From NCBI GenBank assembly GCA_945911015.1, contig CAMDZW010000028.1:1-49532 (forward strand): a DNA stretch of 49,532 nucleotides. The letters are read 5' to 3'. Positions within the stretch are counted from its first letter, which is position 1. Every line of letters starts with the position of its first letter. Below the pieces are notes generated by a model. The model had not been told where the DNA came from. It worked only from the letters and a program-made list of their open reading frames with translations, and made no database searches. Shown one piece after another: positions 35,397 through 44,147 of this stretch. Origin of the DNA: an uncultured Propionibacteriaceae bacterium. Lineage in GTDB: Bacteria > Actinomycetota > Actinomycetes > Propionibacteriales > Propionibacteriaceae. The translations under genes were made by a program, and so were the position numbers.

Positions 35397-36704
35397 TCAA
35401 GGGCGCTCAGCGTTGGGCGTCAGGCAACGGTCCATGCGCTGCGCGAAGTCGGCAAGGAACTCGTCGCGCCATCGGCTGATCGTGCGGGCCCCGGGGAATT
35501 CGCCGAGCGCATTGGCCTCACTGTGGTCGTCACCGAACCAATTGACCAGGCGGGTTGACGGGACGCGCCAGCGCTCGGGCCGCACGGCAAGGAACCCGCC
35601 CTCACGACCGTCCAGATCGGTGTGGGTGGACTGGACCACGAAGCTGGCCCGTCCCGGATCGCGCGGTGACCACCGGAAACAGAGCCGGTCATCCTCGAGC
35701 CAGCCCTGCGCAAACGGCCCCTGAGTGCGGCCGTTGACCACGATTCGGGCTCGGTCATCGGAACCGTACCCATCAGGGACCGGGACCCGGAATTCGACCA
35801 CCCCGTGGGCCTCGACGATGTCGTCTGCAGTGCCGAACCGATCGAGAACGGTGAGCCGACCGTCCCACATCGGCACGTACTGCCCGCCCCAGCTCGGCAG
35901 GGTCGGGTCAAAACGACCGGTCATCAACCCATGGAGCACCCAGGTGACGGTGGGGGTGTCCCCCATCTTCAGGCCTTGCAGCTGCCGAGCGAAGAAGGAG
36001 CCGAGTGCCCCATGCCCGTCGACATGCTCAGCGACGAAATCGGTGTTGAGCTGCCGGTCGTCAGGCCCACCGGTGAGCCAGAAACCACGGTAGGTCGAAT
36101 TGGACTCGATGATCCGCAAATCGGGGTGGTTGCGTTCGAGGTAGTGGTACGCATCGACGCACCACATCTTGTTGGGGCCCCCGATGTAGTGGACACGGAT
36201 CCGTTCCACGATGTCGTCGGCGTCATGGACGGCTTGGGCAACATCGTCGATCCCACCCCAGACGAGCACGTCGAGTGGGCGCGGATCGTCCGCCCGCGCC
36301 CGGTCGACGATCAATTGTGAGCCGGGAGTCGGGTCTGCCACACCGGCGGGCGTGATCGCGTCGACGACTCCCTGAGCCACGATGCTGCGCAGGTGGTCCG
36401 GGGATGGGTAGTCCTGGGACCAGCTACGCAGGTTTGGCCAGTCCTGCGTGTAACAGTCGATCACGGCGTGGATGTCGTCGACCCGCCCGTCCCCGTACGG
36501 GGATGAGATCAGCCCCTCGAGATCGATCCGGTCTGACTCGACCAACAGGTGCACCATCGACTGGAAGTCGTCGGGATCGGTACCGCCGATGTCGGTGGAG
36601 ACGACAACCCGAGGCCGAGTGCCGGCCGGGCTGGCCGGCCACTGACCAGTGCCGTGATGACCACTGCCGTGGTGGGTCATGCCGTCGTGGTGCAGGTCAG
36701 CCAT
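35397..36704 (-). CDS. DUF1593 nucleoside-hydrolase-like protein
   Basis: A 435-aa protein. The first 300 residues carry a nucleoside-hydrolase-like fold with the metal cluster VVVSTDIGGTDPDDFQSMVHLL, and the last 120 residues look like a beta-sandwich (RARIVVNGRTQGP, RASFVVQSTHTDLDG). This two-domain layout is that of DUF1593 proteins, often annotated as cellulose-binding Sde182-like and found with polysaccharide or glycoside utilisation genes. No signal peptide is evident; the N-terminus is rich in His and Gly (HHDGMTHHGSGHHGTG). It is 27 bp behind the binding-protein gene, so it may act on what that protein imports. Enzymatic activity is unproven. Confidence 0.78.
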   Translation of the reverse strand: MADLHHDGMTHHGSGHHGTGQWPASPAGTRPRVVVSTDIGGTDPDDFQSMVHLLVESDRIDLEGLISSPYGDGRVDDIHAVIDCYTQDWPNLRSWSQDYPSPDHLRSIVAQGVVDAITPAGVADPTPGSQLIVDRARADDPRPLDVLVWGGIDDVAQAVHDADDIVERIRVHYIGGPNKMWCVDAYHYLERNHPDLRIIESNSTYRGFWLTGGPDDRQLNTDFVAEHVDGHGALGSFFARQLQGLKMGDTPTVTWVLHGLMTGRFDPTLPSWGGQYVPMWDGRLTVLDRFGTADDIVEAHGVVEFRVPVPDGYGSDDRARIVVNGRTQGPFAQGWLEDDRLCFRWSPRDPGRASFVVQSTHTDLDGREGGFLAVRPERWRVPSTRLVNWFGDDHSEANALGEFPGARTISRWRDEFLADFAQRMDRCLTPNAERP

Positions 36705-36731
36705 GATCGCGACCGTCCCTGGTGGTGGAGA

Positions 36732-38033
36732 TCACTTCGCCAACGCTTCGACCGACTGTTCCCGGAAGCGTTTCGCAGCGTCGGCGGGAGTGGTGCGGGC
36801 GAAGAACGTGTCGTCCATTGCGCGAGTGAGGATCTCGTTGAGCACGTCGCCACTGCCGGTTGGCGGCACGGGCTGTGGGTCGCCGAGGACCGGCTCGAGG
36901 TCGGTGAGAAACTTCGAGACCGCCTTGCCGGCCTCGGACAACTTCGGTTCGATGGCCTCGACGACCTCAGTGTTGTTGGGAAAACCACGTTCATCGAGGC
37001 AGATGTTGGCACAGTCGACGCTGTTCACCCACCACGAGACTAGAGCAGCCACGGCTTCGGGATCCTTGGCGTTGGCGTTGACCGACCAGAGCATCGACGG
37101 GTGATACCAGGCGCGCAAGTCCTCGGGGCGGCCGGTCATGGTCGGCATCCGAAGCATGACGATCTCGTCATCAGAGGACGAGCGGACCGCAGAGAGTTGA
37201 TTGGACCAACGCAGGTCGAAGGCAGCCGCGCCAGTGGTCAGGGATGCCTCTTCGAGAGACTTCCCGGTCTCCTCGACGATGACCGAGGCACCTGGGATTG
37301 CACCGGACTCCTGATAGTCAACCATCAACTCGAAGTAGCCGACCAGCGTGTCGAGGCTGGCGCCGAGCTCGCCGTCAGTGGTGAAGAGTTCCTCGTCGTG
37401 CTGGCGGACCCAGGCGCGCAGGGATCCCTCGGTGAAGATGCTGGTGCTGCCGGTGGCCTCGGCGCTGGCAGTGGCCGAGATCTCAGCAGCCAGGTCACGG
37501 AAGCTGCCCCAGGTCCAGGTGGTGTCGTCAGGGACCTCCAGACCTGCACGCTCCAGAACAGCCAAGTTGCACATCACCGTGGGCACATTGGTGCCCGCGT
37601 TGATGCCATAGAGCTTGCCGTCGATCCTCCCACCGTCGACGGCACCCGGGCTGAACTTGGAGGTGTCGACCATCCCATCGAGGTCGAGCAGGGCCCCGCG
37701 ATCGCCATACTCGGCCAAGAAGCCATCACCGAACTGCAGCATGTCGGGAGCGTCACCACCGGCAACCTGAGTGGCGAGCCGGTCCCAGTAGGCCCCGAAG
37801 GCGCCGGTCTCCAGCTCGATGTGGACGCCTTCGTTCTGCTCTGCGTAGAGCTCAGCTGCTTCGGCAGTCTGCGCATCGCGCAGGTCATTGCCCCACCACC
37901 CGAGCCGGATCGTGGTGTCATCTCCACCGCCCCCGCCGCCGGCTCCGCCATTGCCCTTGCTGCAGCCAGCCGCCGCCACTGCGGCCGCAGACATCCCCAG
38001 GGCACCCAGTGCATGACGTCGCGTGATCTTCAT
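36732..38033 (-). CDS. ABC transporter sugar-binding lipoprotein (family 1)
   Basis: A 433-aa extracellular solute-binding protein. The signal region has twin arginines (KITRRHALGALG) and a lipobox (AAAGC), followed by a Gly-rich linker and the binding fold (TTIRLGWWGNDLRDAQTAE, GDAPDMLQFGDGFLAEYGDRG). The ATG at 38033 has GAGGAGAG upstream; the longer frame is not plausible. It should capture a sugar or oligosaccharide, but no permease or ATPase gene lies beside it, so it must borrow components from elsewhere. It precedes the DUF1593 gene by 27 bp and sits at the outer end of the carbohydrate island. Confidence 0.88.
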   Translation of the reverse strand: MKITRRHALGALGMSAAAVAAAGCSKGNGGAGGGGGGDDTTIRLGWWGNDLRDAQTAEAAELYAEQNEGVHIELETGAFGAYWDRLATQVAGGDAPDMLQFGDGFLAEYGDRGALLDLDGMVDTSKFSPGAVDGGRIDGKLYGINAGTNVPTVMCNLAVLERAGLEVPDDTTWTWGSFRDLAAEISATASAEATGSTSIFTEGSLRAWVRQHDEELFTTDGELGASLDTLVGYFELMVDYQESGAIPGASVIVEETGKSLEEASLTTGAAAFDLRWSNQLSAVRSSSDDEIVMLRMPTMTGRPEDLRAWYHPSMLWSVNANAKDPEAVAALVSWWVNSVDCANICLDERGFPNNTEVVEAIEPKLSEAGKAVSKFLTDLEPVLGDPQPVPPTGSGDVLNEILTRAMDDTFFARTTPADAAKRFREQSVEALAK

Positions 38034-38061
38034 GTCTCTCCTCATCGAGGTGTATAAAAAT

Positions 38062-38078
38062 TCATCCATGGTTGATGA
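38062..38078. promoter_or_regulatory. Inverted repeat TCATC-N7-GATGA upstream of the binding-protein gene
   Basis: The repeat lies 29-45 bp upstream of the ATG at 38033, next to an AT-rich stretch (GTATAAAAATTC) that could be the promoter core. It does not resemble the palindrome at 32868, so a different regulator may act here. Confidence 0.35.
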
Positions 38079-38194
38079 TTCACCCGAACGGTACAGCGGT
38101 CTCCCCGACTCGTCAACAGCCCGCCCGGTATCAGGCCCTGCAACCCCCGGTGTGCCTCCCCCGACCTGCAACGGCGGTCACTTATCGTGACACC

Positions 38195-39028
38195 ATGGAC
38201 GATTGGCCCGACCACGAGGGCACCACGCGTGTGTGGTCCATGGGCGGCCGGTTCGATGACGCCGAGGTCCGCGACGAACTTCCGGTCCGGCTGATCAAGA
38301 TCGAGCTCATCGTGGTGCTCGGCGTCTCACTGGGAGCGTCGGCGATCTGGTCGGTGCTGTCGATCATCCGCAAGCTGACCGAGCCGGCCGCGCCGCTGAA
38401 CCAGCAGACCACATCGCTGAACGTGTCGACGGTGCCGGACCGGCCCTGGCTGGATCTGGCCTACCAGATCGGCAACATCGTGCTCCCGGTGATGCCCGCC
38501 CTGCTGGTGATGTACCTGCTGGCGATCAGCTTCCGCCGACCGTTCCGGATGATCGGCTTCGACCTGCGTCGACCGCTGCCCGATGTCGTGCTCGGTCTCC
38601 TGGTGGCCCTGTGCATCGGCATCCCCGGCCTGGGCTTCTACCTCGTCGCCCGGGCCCTGAACCTCAACACGACTGTGGCGGCGGCCAATCTCACCGAGCA
38701 GTGGTGGACCGCGCCGGTGCTGATCGGGCTCGCCATCATGAACGGTGTCCTCGAAGAGGTCATCATGCTCGGCTGGTGGTACGTCCGGACCCGTGAGCTC
38801 GGCTGGGGCTGGCTGTGGGTCATCCTCGGCTCTGCACTGGTGCGCGGCAGCTACCACCTCTACCAAGGCATCGGCGGGTTCGTCGGCAATGTGATCATGG
38901 GCATCGTCTTCGGGCTGATCTTCGTCAAGTGCCGTCGAGTGATGCCGCTGATCATCGCCCATGCCGTGATCGACACCGTGGCCTTCGTCGGCTACGCCCT
39001 GGCGGCTCCGCACCTGAGTTGGCTGTGA
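38195..39028 (+). CDS. CPBP-family intramembrane protein with variant active-site motif
   Basis: A 277-aa polytopic membrane protein of the CPBP (CAAX protease and bacteriocin-processing) family. The first motif reads LEEVIMLGWW, so the two glutamates are kept but the arginine of EExxxR is replaced by Leu. The second and third motifs appear as RGSYHLYQG and IIAHAVIDTVAF. The ATG at 38195 has no Shine-Dalgarno site; TATCGT ends 6 nt before it, so the message may be leaderless. Function in actinobacteria is unknown; the changed motif raises the chance of a non-proteolytic role. Confidence 0.82.
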   Translation: MDDWPDHEGTTRVWSMGGRFDDAEVRDELPVRLIKIELIVVLGVSLGASAIWSVLSIIRKLTEPAAPLNQQTTSLNVSTVPDRPWLDLAYQIGNIVLPVMPALLVMYLLAISFRRPFRMIGFDLRRPLPDVVLGLLVALCIGIPGLGFYLVARALNLNTTVAAANLTEQWWTAPVLIGLAIMNGVLEEVIMLGWWYVRTRELGWGWLWVILGSALVRGSYHLYQGIGGFVGNVIMGIVFGLIFVKCRRVMPLIIAHAVIDTVAFVGYALAAPHLSWL

Positions 39029-39062
39029 TCCCGAACGGCCCGCTGCCGGGTCGGTGAGGCGG

Positions 39063-39830
39063 TCACCGTTGCAGTTGCCGAGCCATCCGCTGCCAGAAGG
39101 TGAGCTGCGGCGTGGCACCACAGGTGAGGGTCATCCGTACGCGCAGGTCTGAGCCGAGCAGCTGGGACGCACGCTTCTCCCCGTACGGGAGTTGGATCTC
39201 CCAGTCATCCCGTGCGCGGCCGCACTGGCGAGCAAGACCGGCCGCAATGGAGAGCAGCCGCGGGTCGGAGGTCGCGACCATCACGTACGGCTCGCCGCGC
39301 ATCAACAGCCGCAGGCAGCGTACGAACCTGAGATCGTCGGCATGCCGGTCACCGGTGCCTCGGCGCACCAGACGGACCCGGGTCGAGCTGTCGGCAAGAC
39401 TGACACAGTCCGCAACGGTCCGGGCCAGATCGGTCGGCAGGAGAATCCCGGTCGAGGGATGGAGCTCGGGGAGCGCGGCCAGAGTGGCATCGACATCGGC
39501 ACCGGTGGTGTCGAGGGTCAACTGTGACCCGCAGACCTGGGCAGCGGCGCTGATGACCTTCGCATTCGCCAGCGACTGCTCGGCCGTGACGCCGATCGCG
39601 GCGAGCGAGACCGAGAGCTCGGTGGTGGCGGCGAGCTTGGCCTTGCGGAGCTCTTCGAGCAGTGTGAGGTGATCGGTGGTGGCCTCGTCGGCCTGCTCCG
39701 GTGTGGCCGAGGCGCGGGCGAACCCGTCGAGACAGAGCCCGGTGTCCTGGAGTGCCCGAGCGATCCGCAGAGCCGCGGGGATGTCAGACACGGCACGAGG
39801 CACTCCCAGCACAGCCTGGCGCACGATCAT
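39063..39830 (-). CDS. Short proline-dehydrogenase-like protein
   Basis: A 255-aa protein resembling the PutA/PRODH barrel: LCLDGFARA near residue 33, TTELSVSLAAIG, LTLDTTGADVDATL, VRLVRRGTGD, and YVMVATSDPRLL with EIQLPYGEKRASQLL. Typical PRODH proteins have about 300 aa with a GAY motif after VRLVK and a YG-x-R element, and both are altered here. It may therefore be a divergent homologue with lost or changed activity. It is 25 bp downstream of the TIM-barrel gene on the same strand and is probably co-transcribed. Proximity to proC is consistent with a proline theme. Confidence 0.62.
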   Translation of the reverse strand: MIVRQAVLGVPRAVSDIPAALRIARALQDTGLCLDGFARASATPEQADEATTDHLTLLEELRKAKLAATTELSVSLAAIGVTAEQSLANAKVISAAAQVCGSQLTLDTTGADVDATLAALPELHPSTGILLPTDLARTVADCVSLADSSTRVRLVRRGTGDRHADDLRFVRCLRLLMRGEPYVMVATSDPRLLSIAAGLARQCGRARDDWEIQLPYGEKRASQLLGSDLRVRMTLTCGATPQLTFWQRMARQLQR

Positions 39831-39855
39831 CCTCCTCAGAGTCTCGGAGGGAAGG

Positions 39856-40695
39856 CTATCCGGTCGGTGCGGGCGCGGTCAGGCCGAGGTGGGTGTGGAT
39901 GAACTCCAAGGCGCCCGCGAGTCGACGCTCACGGTCATGACGCGAGGTGGCGTTGCGGGTGTTGGCCTCGAGGACGACGTGCCCGCTGAAACCGCGTTCG
40001 GCCAGGGCCGCGAGCACCTTGTCGGCCTGCTGGTCGCCCTCGCCGGGCATCAGGTGTTCGTCCTTGAAGCTGCCACGGCCGTCGGTGACGTGGAGATGAT
40101 GCAACCGGCTCCCCCACTGATCGATCAGGTCGAGCGACTGCAGCCGGGCGCTGGAGGCATGCGACAGGTCGAGGGTGAGGTGTTCGTAGTCGAAACCGGA
40201 GGGGTCCCATCCGGGCTGGTACATCTTCAGCTCGGCGGCCCCGGTGCGCCACGGATACATGTTCTCCACGGCGAACACGATGCCGGTCGAGGCATTGAGT
40301 CGGGCAATGCCCTGGACGAAGTTCCGGGCATAGCCGCGCTGCCAGCGGAACGGCGGATGCACCACGACCGTGTCCGCACCGAGAGCATGGGCGGCCTCGG
40401 CGGAACGTTCAAGCTTCTCCCAGGGGTCGCTGCCCCACACCCGCTGGGTCACCAGCAGACAGGGCGCGTGGATCGACGCCACCTCGACCCCGTGGTAGTC
40501 CTTCAGTTTCTTGACCGCGTCGACATCGGCAGCGACCGGGTCAATCCCGACCATCACCTCGACAGCGTCGTAGCCGAGTCGTTGGGCCACTTCGAATGCG
40601 CTGGCCGTCGATTCCGGGTAGACACACGATGTCGACAGCACGATCTTGGGACGGGCCCCGGTGAAGGGTCCGGCCTCACGGTTTGAGTCGCTCAC
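39856..40695 (-). CDS. TIM-barrel sugar-phosphate isomerase/epimerase family protein
   Basis: A 279-aa AP-endonuclease-2-like barrel. Candidate metal-site elements are TVVVHPPFRWQRGY, FAVENMYPWR, LTLDLSHASS, HHLHVTDGRG, and VVLEANTRN. The length and neighbourhood match mycobacterial Rv0498, a conserved actinobacterial protein of unknown reaction. The GTG at 40695 is preferred on length, although it lacks a clear Shine-Dalgarno site and lies in a hairpin; an ATG further upstream is possible. Unlike the barrel at 30886-31884, this one belongs to the conserved core block and not to the sugar island. Confidence 0.82.
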   Translation of the reverse strand: MSDSNREAGPFTGARPKIVLSTSCVYPESTASAFEVAQRLGYDAVEVMVGIDPVAADVDAVKKLKDYHGVEVASIHAPCLLVTQRVWGSDPWEKLERSAEAAHALGADTVVVHPPFRWQRGYARNFVQGIARLNASTGIVFAVENMYPWRTGAAELKMYQPGWDPSGFDYEHLTLDLSHASSARLQSLDLIDQWGSRLHHLHVTDGRGSFKDEHLMPGEGDQQADKVLAALAERGFSGHVVLEANTRNATSRHDRERRLAGALEFIHTHLGLTAPAPTG

Positions 40696-40723
40696 CCGTT
40701 CAGGGTACGTCGGACGGGGTGAG
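40691..40723. promoter_or_regulatory. Hairpin overlapping the GTG start of the TIM-barrel gene
   Basis: CTCACCC (40691-40697) and GGGTGAG (40717-40723) form a 7-bp stem that includes the GTG at 40693-40695. In RNA from the importer operon it could act as a terminator or hide this start codon. Confidence 0.35.
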
Positions 40724-40810
40724 TCGTGGGGTGACTTGGGCAACATCACCATGTCGTACCGGTGTCTGTGCGGCGTGGTCATGCCGTCCTCAATCGGGGT
40801 CAGGGGGAAG

Positions 40811-42430
40811 TCACAGCGCGTTGCGGCGGTCGAGCGCCAACTGGTTGACCTCCATGTAGTCGGCCAGGCCCATCTGGTCGAACTTGGCAACATACTCGTC
40901 CCACTTCGACAACGGCAGTGCCCCGGTGACGAAGGCCGACTGCGACTCCGAGACGTGTTTGCTGATGTCGGCGCCGATGGAGTTGATGATGTCAGACTCC
41001 TCAACGGTGAAGGTGAACGACGACCAGACATCCTCGATGGCGTACGGTTCGACGACATCGGCACCTTCGAGGGCCTGCGGGGTGTTCTCGACACCACGGA
41101 AGACCTCATCGGTGACATAGCCGGGGTACCGTCCTCCCATGTAGAGAGCATGCGGCTCGAGTGCCTCATCGATGGTCTTGCCTTCGAGGATCTCCGGCAA
41201 CAACTCGTACTTGTCGCCGACCTTGTGGTAGCTGACTCCCTCGACCCCCATGAAGAACATCCGTCGGCCTTCGGGCCCGAACCACTGATCCATCCACCGG
41301 GCCGTCTCGATCGGGTGCTCGTTCTTGTCGGTCATGACGAACTGGCCGAGCGCGATCGACTTGGGCCGCACCATGGCCCACGGCGGTACTTCGTCACCGG
41401 CAGACTTCTTCAGCGGTTTCATCGCGACATAGTTTTCGCCCTCGGCACCGAAGAACCCTTCCGGTGTCTGGGTGACGACCGCCCCGACCAGACCTTGTGT
41501 GCCGAGAGCATTCACCTTGCTCGCGTCGGTGGCGAAGATGTCCTCCTGGATCAGCCCCTTGCTGTACAGCCGGTTCAGGTACGTCAGGAGCTCGCGATAT
41601 CCCTCACTGGAGGGAATGAACCGGACCTTGGTCGGATCGGCAGGGTCAGCGTCGATCGTCTTCTGGTCCGAGCCAGCGGTGCAGATACCGAACGTGCCGG
41701 CCAGGGAGCCGATGATGTCTCCCAGCCCGGAGCCGGCCAGACCGATCTCGTCCGACTTGCCGTTGCCGCTCGGGTTCTTGTCCACGACGGCCTGGAGATA
41801 GGCCTCGTACTCGTCGAGGGTCTCCGGAACGGACATGCCCAAGGAGTCGATCCAGTCCTTGCGGACCCAGTGCTTCATCATGAGCAGCATGCCCTTGGCC
41901 ACATAGACCTGCGGCAGCGAATACATGTTGCCGTCGGGGAACGTCATGGCCTTGGTGACGTCGGGAATGCCTTCCATGATCTTCTTCAGGTTGGGCATGT
42001 AGCGATCGATCAGATCATTCAGCGGTACGAGCACGCCCTGCTCACCGTAGCGAACGATTTCGCTGCCGCTCAGGCTGCAGCGGAAGAAGGCTTCGGGGTA
42101 GTCGCCGCTGCCGAGGGCGAGGTTTCGCTTCTCGCTGACTCCGGTGAGCGGCACCAGCCCGAAGTCGACGTGGACACCGGTCATCTCCTCCATCTTCTTC
42201 ACCGCTGACACGGTGTCCCAGTCCGCGGCCGTCGTCGGGGGACGACCGCTCATGAAGGTGATGGTGGTCTTCTCCTTGACGATGGGCAGACCGTCGAGGT
42301 TGATGTTGTCACTCGGGTTGTCGATCAGTTCCTGGATGTCAGGGCCTGAATCGGCACAGGATGACAGGGCCGCAGTTGAGGCGAGCGCAGCTGACGAGGC
42401 GAGCAGCGCGCGACGTGAGATTGGACGCAT
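40811..42430 (-). CDS. Extracellular solute-binding lipoprotein, YtcQ/LplA-like (paralogue 1)
   Basis: A 539-aa lipoprotein with a twin-arginine signal (RPISRRALLASSAALAS) and lipobox (LSSC). The mature protein contains motifs shared with the upstream paralogue: KRNLALGSGDYPE, RYGEQGVLVPLNDLID, FPDGNMYSLPQV, LNRLYSKGLIQEDIFAT, and FFMGVEGVSY. The family (B. subtilis YtcQ, LplA) binds plant-type oligosaccharides such as rhamnogalacturonan fragments. It is the last gene of the importer operon, after a 60-bp gap holding a small hairpin. A short GGAC/GTCC stem lies directly before its ATG and could affect translation. Confidence 0.87.
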   Translation of the reverse strand: MRPISRRALLASSAALASTAALSSCADSGPDIQELIDNPSDNINLDGLPIVKEKTTITFMSGRPPTTAADWDTVSAVKKMEEMTGVHVDFGLVPLTGVSEKRNLALGSGDYPEAFFRCSLSGSEIVRYGEQGVLVPLNDLIDRYMPNLKKIMEGIPDVTKAMTFPDGNMYSLPQVYVAKGMLLMMKHWVRKDWIDSLGMSVPETLDEYEAYLQAVVDKNPSGNGKSDEIGLAGSGLGDIIGSLAGTFGICTAGSDQKTIDADPADPTKVRFIPSSEGYRELLTYLNRLYSKGLIQEDIFATDASKVNALGTQGLVGAVVTQTPEGFFGAEGENYVAMKPLKKSAGDEVPPWAMVRPKSIALGQFVMTDKNEHPIETARWMDQWFGPEGRRMFFMGVEGVSYHKVGDKYELLPEILEGKTIDEALEPHALYMGGRYPGYVTDEVFRGVENTPQALEGADVVEPYAIEDVWSSFTFTVEESDIINSIGADISKHVSESQSAFVTGALPLSKWDEYVAKFDQMGLADYMEVNQLALDRRNAL

Positions 42431-42456
42431 GGGGACTTTTGTCCTTTCTGAGGGGA

Positions 42457-42472
42457 TGGAGGATGCCCTCCA
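42457..42472. terminator. Small hairpin between the two binding-protein genes
   Basis: TGGAGG and CCTCCA form a perfect 6-bp stem with a 4-nt loop in the 60-bp gap. It may attenuate or stabilise the message and set different levels for the two paralogues. No T-tract follows. Confidence 0.35.
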
Positions 42473-42490
42473 CCTTGTGTGGGCTGTGGG

Positions 42491-44122
42491 TCAGCCCTGG
42501 AACCGGTCATGGGCGGCCTGCTGGATCTCGAGGTAGCGAGGCAGACCGATCGACTCGAACTGGCTCAGGTAGCCGTCCCAGTCCGTCTCGACCGACATCT
42601 CTCCGGTGATGAACTTGGCCCGCGACTCGTCGACCAGCTTTTTCATGTCGACGGTGATGGACGACAGCTCGTTGGCTTCGTCAGCGGTGAAGGTGAAGCC
42701 CGGCCAGGTCTCCTCGATCCGGTACGGCGCAACGACCGCCGTGCCTTCTCGAGACTGTTTGCTGTTCTCGGTTCCCTTGAAGTAGGCCTGCCGCACGATG
42801 CCCGGGTAGCCGCCACCCATGTAGTTGACGAATGGCCGCAGCGCCTCATCGACAGTGAGCCCTTCGGGGTTGTCGGTGATCAGGTCGGTGAATTCGTACT
42901 CACCGTCGCCGGTCTTCTCATAGCTCTCACCCTCGGTGCCCATGAAGAACAGCCGGCTGCCCTCGTCGCCGTACCAGTAGTCCATCCAGCGGCACGACTC
43001 GACGAAGTGCTCGTTCTTGTCCGTCGACACCCATTGCCCGAGTCCGACCAGCGGGGACCCGACCAGAACCCAGTCCGGCACCGGATCACTCGAGGTCTTC
43101 TTCAGCGGCAGCAGGGCGACATAGTCATCACCTGGGTCCTTGGTGAAGCTGGCCGTGGGTGACTGCATCCCGGCCGCGCCGACGAGGCCCTGTTTGCCGA
43201 GGTTGTTGAAGCTCGCGGCTTCGGTGGTGAAGATGTCCTGCTGCACCAGTCCCTTGGTGTACAGCCGATTGAGGTAGACCAGAAGGTCCCGGTACGGTTC
43301 AGCCGCCGGCCAGAACCGGACGCCGCCGGATTCGTCGGCGTCGAGTTGACCGGCAGCGTTTCCTCGGTTGCCCAGCCCGAACGCCGATCGAAGGACGTCG
43401 ATCCACAAGACGTCACTGCTGGTGGTGTACGGGATCGTCTTGCCGCCACCGGCCGGGTCGGCCTGTTTGATCGCCTCCAGATAGGCCTCGAACTCGTCAA
43501 GGGTGGTCGGGGGTTCCATGTCGACCTGATCCAGCCACTCCTTGCGTACCCAGAGCTTCTGTTGCATCACCAACGACTCGAAGTTCGGGTCGTGGACCGA
43601 CGGCAGTGAGTAGATGTTGCCGTCAGGGAAGGTGAGTCCGGACCGTACGTCGGGGTTCTCGTTGAGGATCGCGCTCAGGTTCGGCATGAACTCATCGATG
43701 GCATCGTTCAGCCGCAAGAACGTGCCCTGCTCGCCGTACTTGGCCAGATCGACGGTGGTGAAGCCCATGCGGTAGAAGACCTCGGGGTAGTCGCCGCTGG
43801 CCAGAGCGAGGTTCCGCTTCTCGTCGTAGCCCACCCAGGGGACATATCCCCAATCGACGCTGATGTTGGACTGTTCCTGCATCGTCTTCATCGAGGCGAC
43901 CGTGTTCCAGTCCTCTGCCGTGTTGGGGGACCGCCGCGTCATCATGGTCAAGGTGATGGGTTCGGTGACGATCGGCATCCCTTCCCGGTTGACGTTCGGA
44001 TCGAGGTCCTCGAGCTGGTCCTTTCCGTCGGTCCCGCCACCGCTGTTGCATGCGGCCAGCACTGGGGTGGCCGCGAGCGCGGCAGCTGAGAGAAGGACGG
44101 TCCTGCGCTTGAACGGAGACAT
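42491..44122 (-). CDS. Extracellular solute-binding lipoprotein, YtcQ/LplA-like (paralogue 2)
   Basis: A 543-aa lipoprotein with a signal (SPFKRRTVLLSAAALAA) ending LAAC. It shares the block order of the downstream paralogue (DEKRNLALASGDYPE, KYGEQGTFLRLNDAID, FPDGNIYSLPSV, LNRLYTKGLVQQDIFTT, FFMGTEGESY). The two probably arose by tandem duplication and then diverged, perhaps to bind different oligosaccharides for the same permease. AAAGGA lies upstream of the ATG at 44122. It follows the DUF624 gene by 25 bp. Confidence 0.88.
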   Translation of the reverse strand: MSPFKRRTVLLSAAALAATPVLAACNSGGGTDGKDQLEDLDPNVNREGMPIVTEPITLTMMTRRSPNTAEDWNTVASMKTMQEQSNISVDWGYVPWVGYDEKRNLALASGDYPEVFYRMGFTTVDLAKYGEQGTFLRLNDAIDEFMPNLSAILNENPDVRSGLTFPDGNIYSLPSVHDPNFESLVMQQKLWVRKEWLDQVDMEPPTTLDEFEAYLEAIKQADPAGGGKTIPYTTSSDVLWIDVLRSAFGLGNRGNAAGQLDADESGGVRFWPAAEPYRDLLVYLNRLYTKGLVQQDIFTTEAASFNNLGKQGLVGAAGMQSPTASFTKDPGDDYVALLPLKKTSSDPVPDWVLVGSPLVGLGQWVSTDKNEHFVESCRWMDYWYGDEGSRLFFMGTEGESYEKTGDGEYEFTDLITDNPEGLTVDEALRPFVNYMGGGYPGIVRQAYFKGTENSKQSREGTAVVAPYRIEETWPGFTFTADEANELSSITVDMKKLVDESRAKFITGEMSVETDWDGYLSQFESIGLPRYLEIQQAAHDRFQG

Positions 44123-44147
44123 CGTCGTTCATCCTTTCGTGGGGGTG

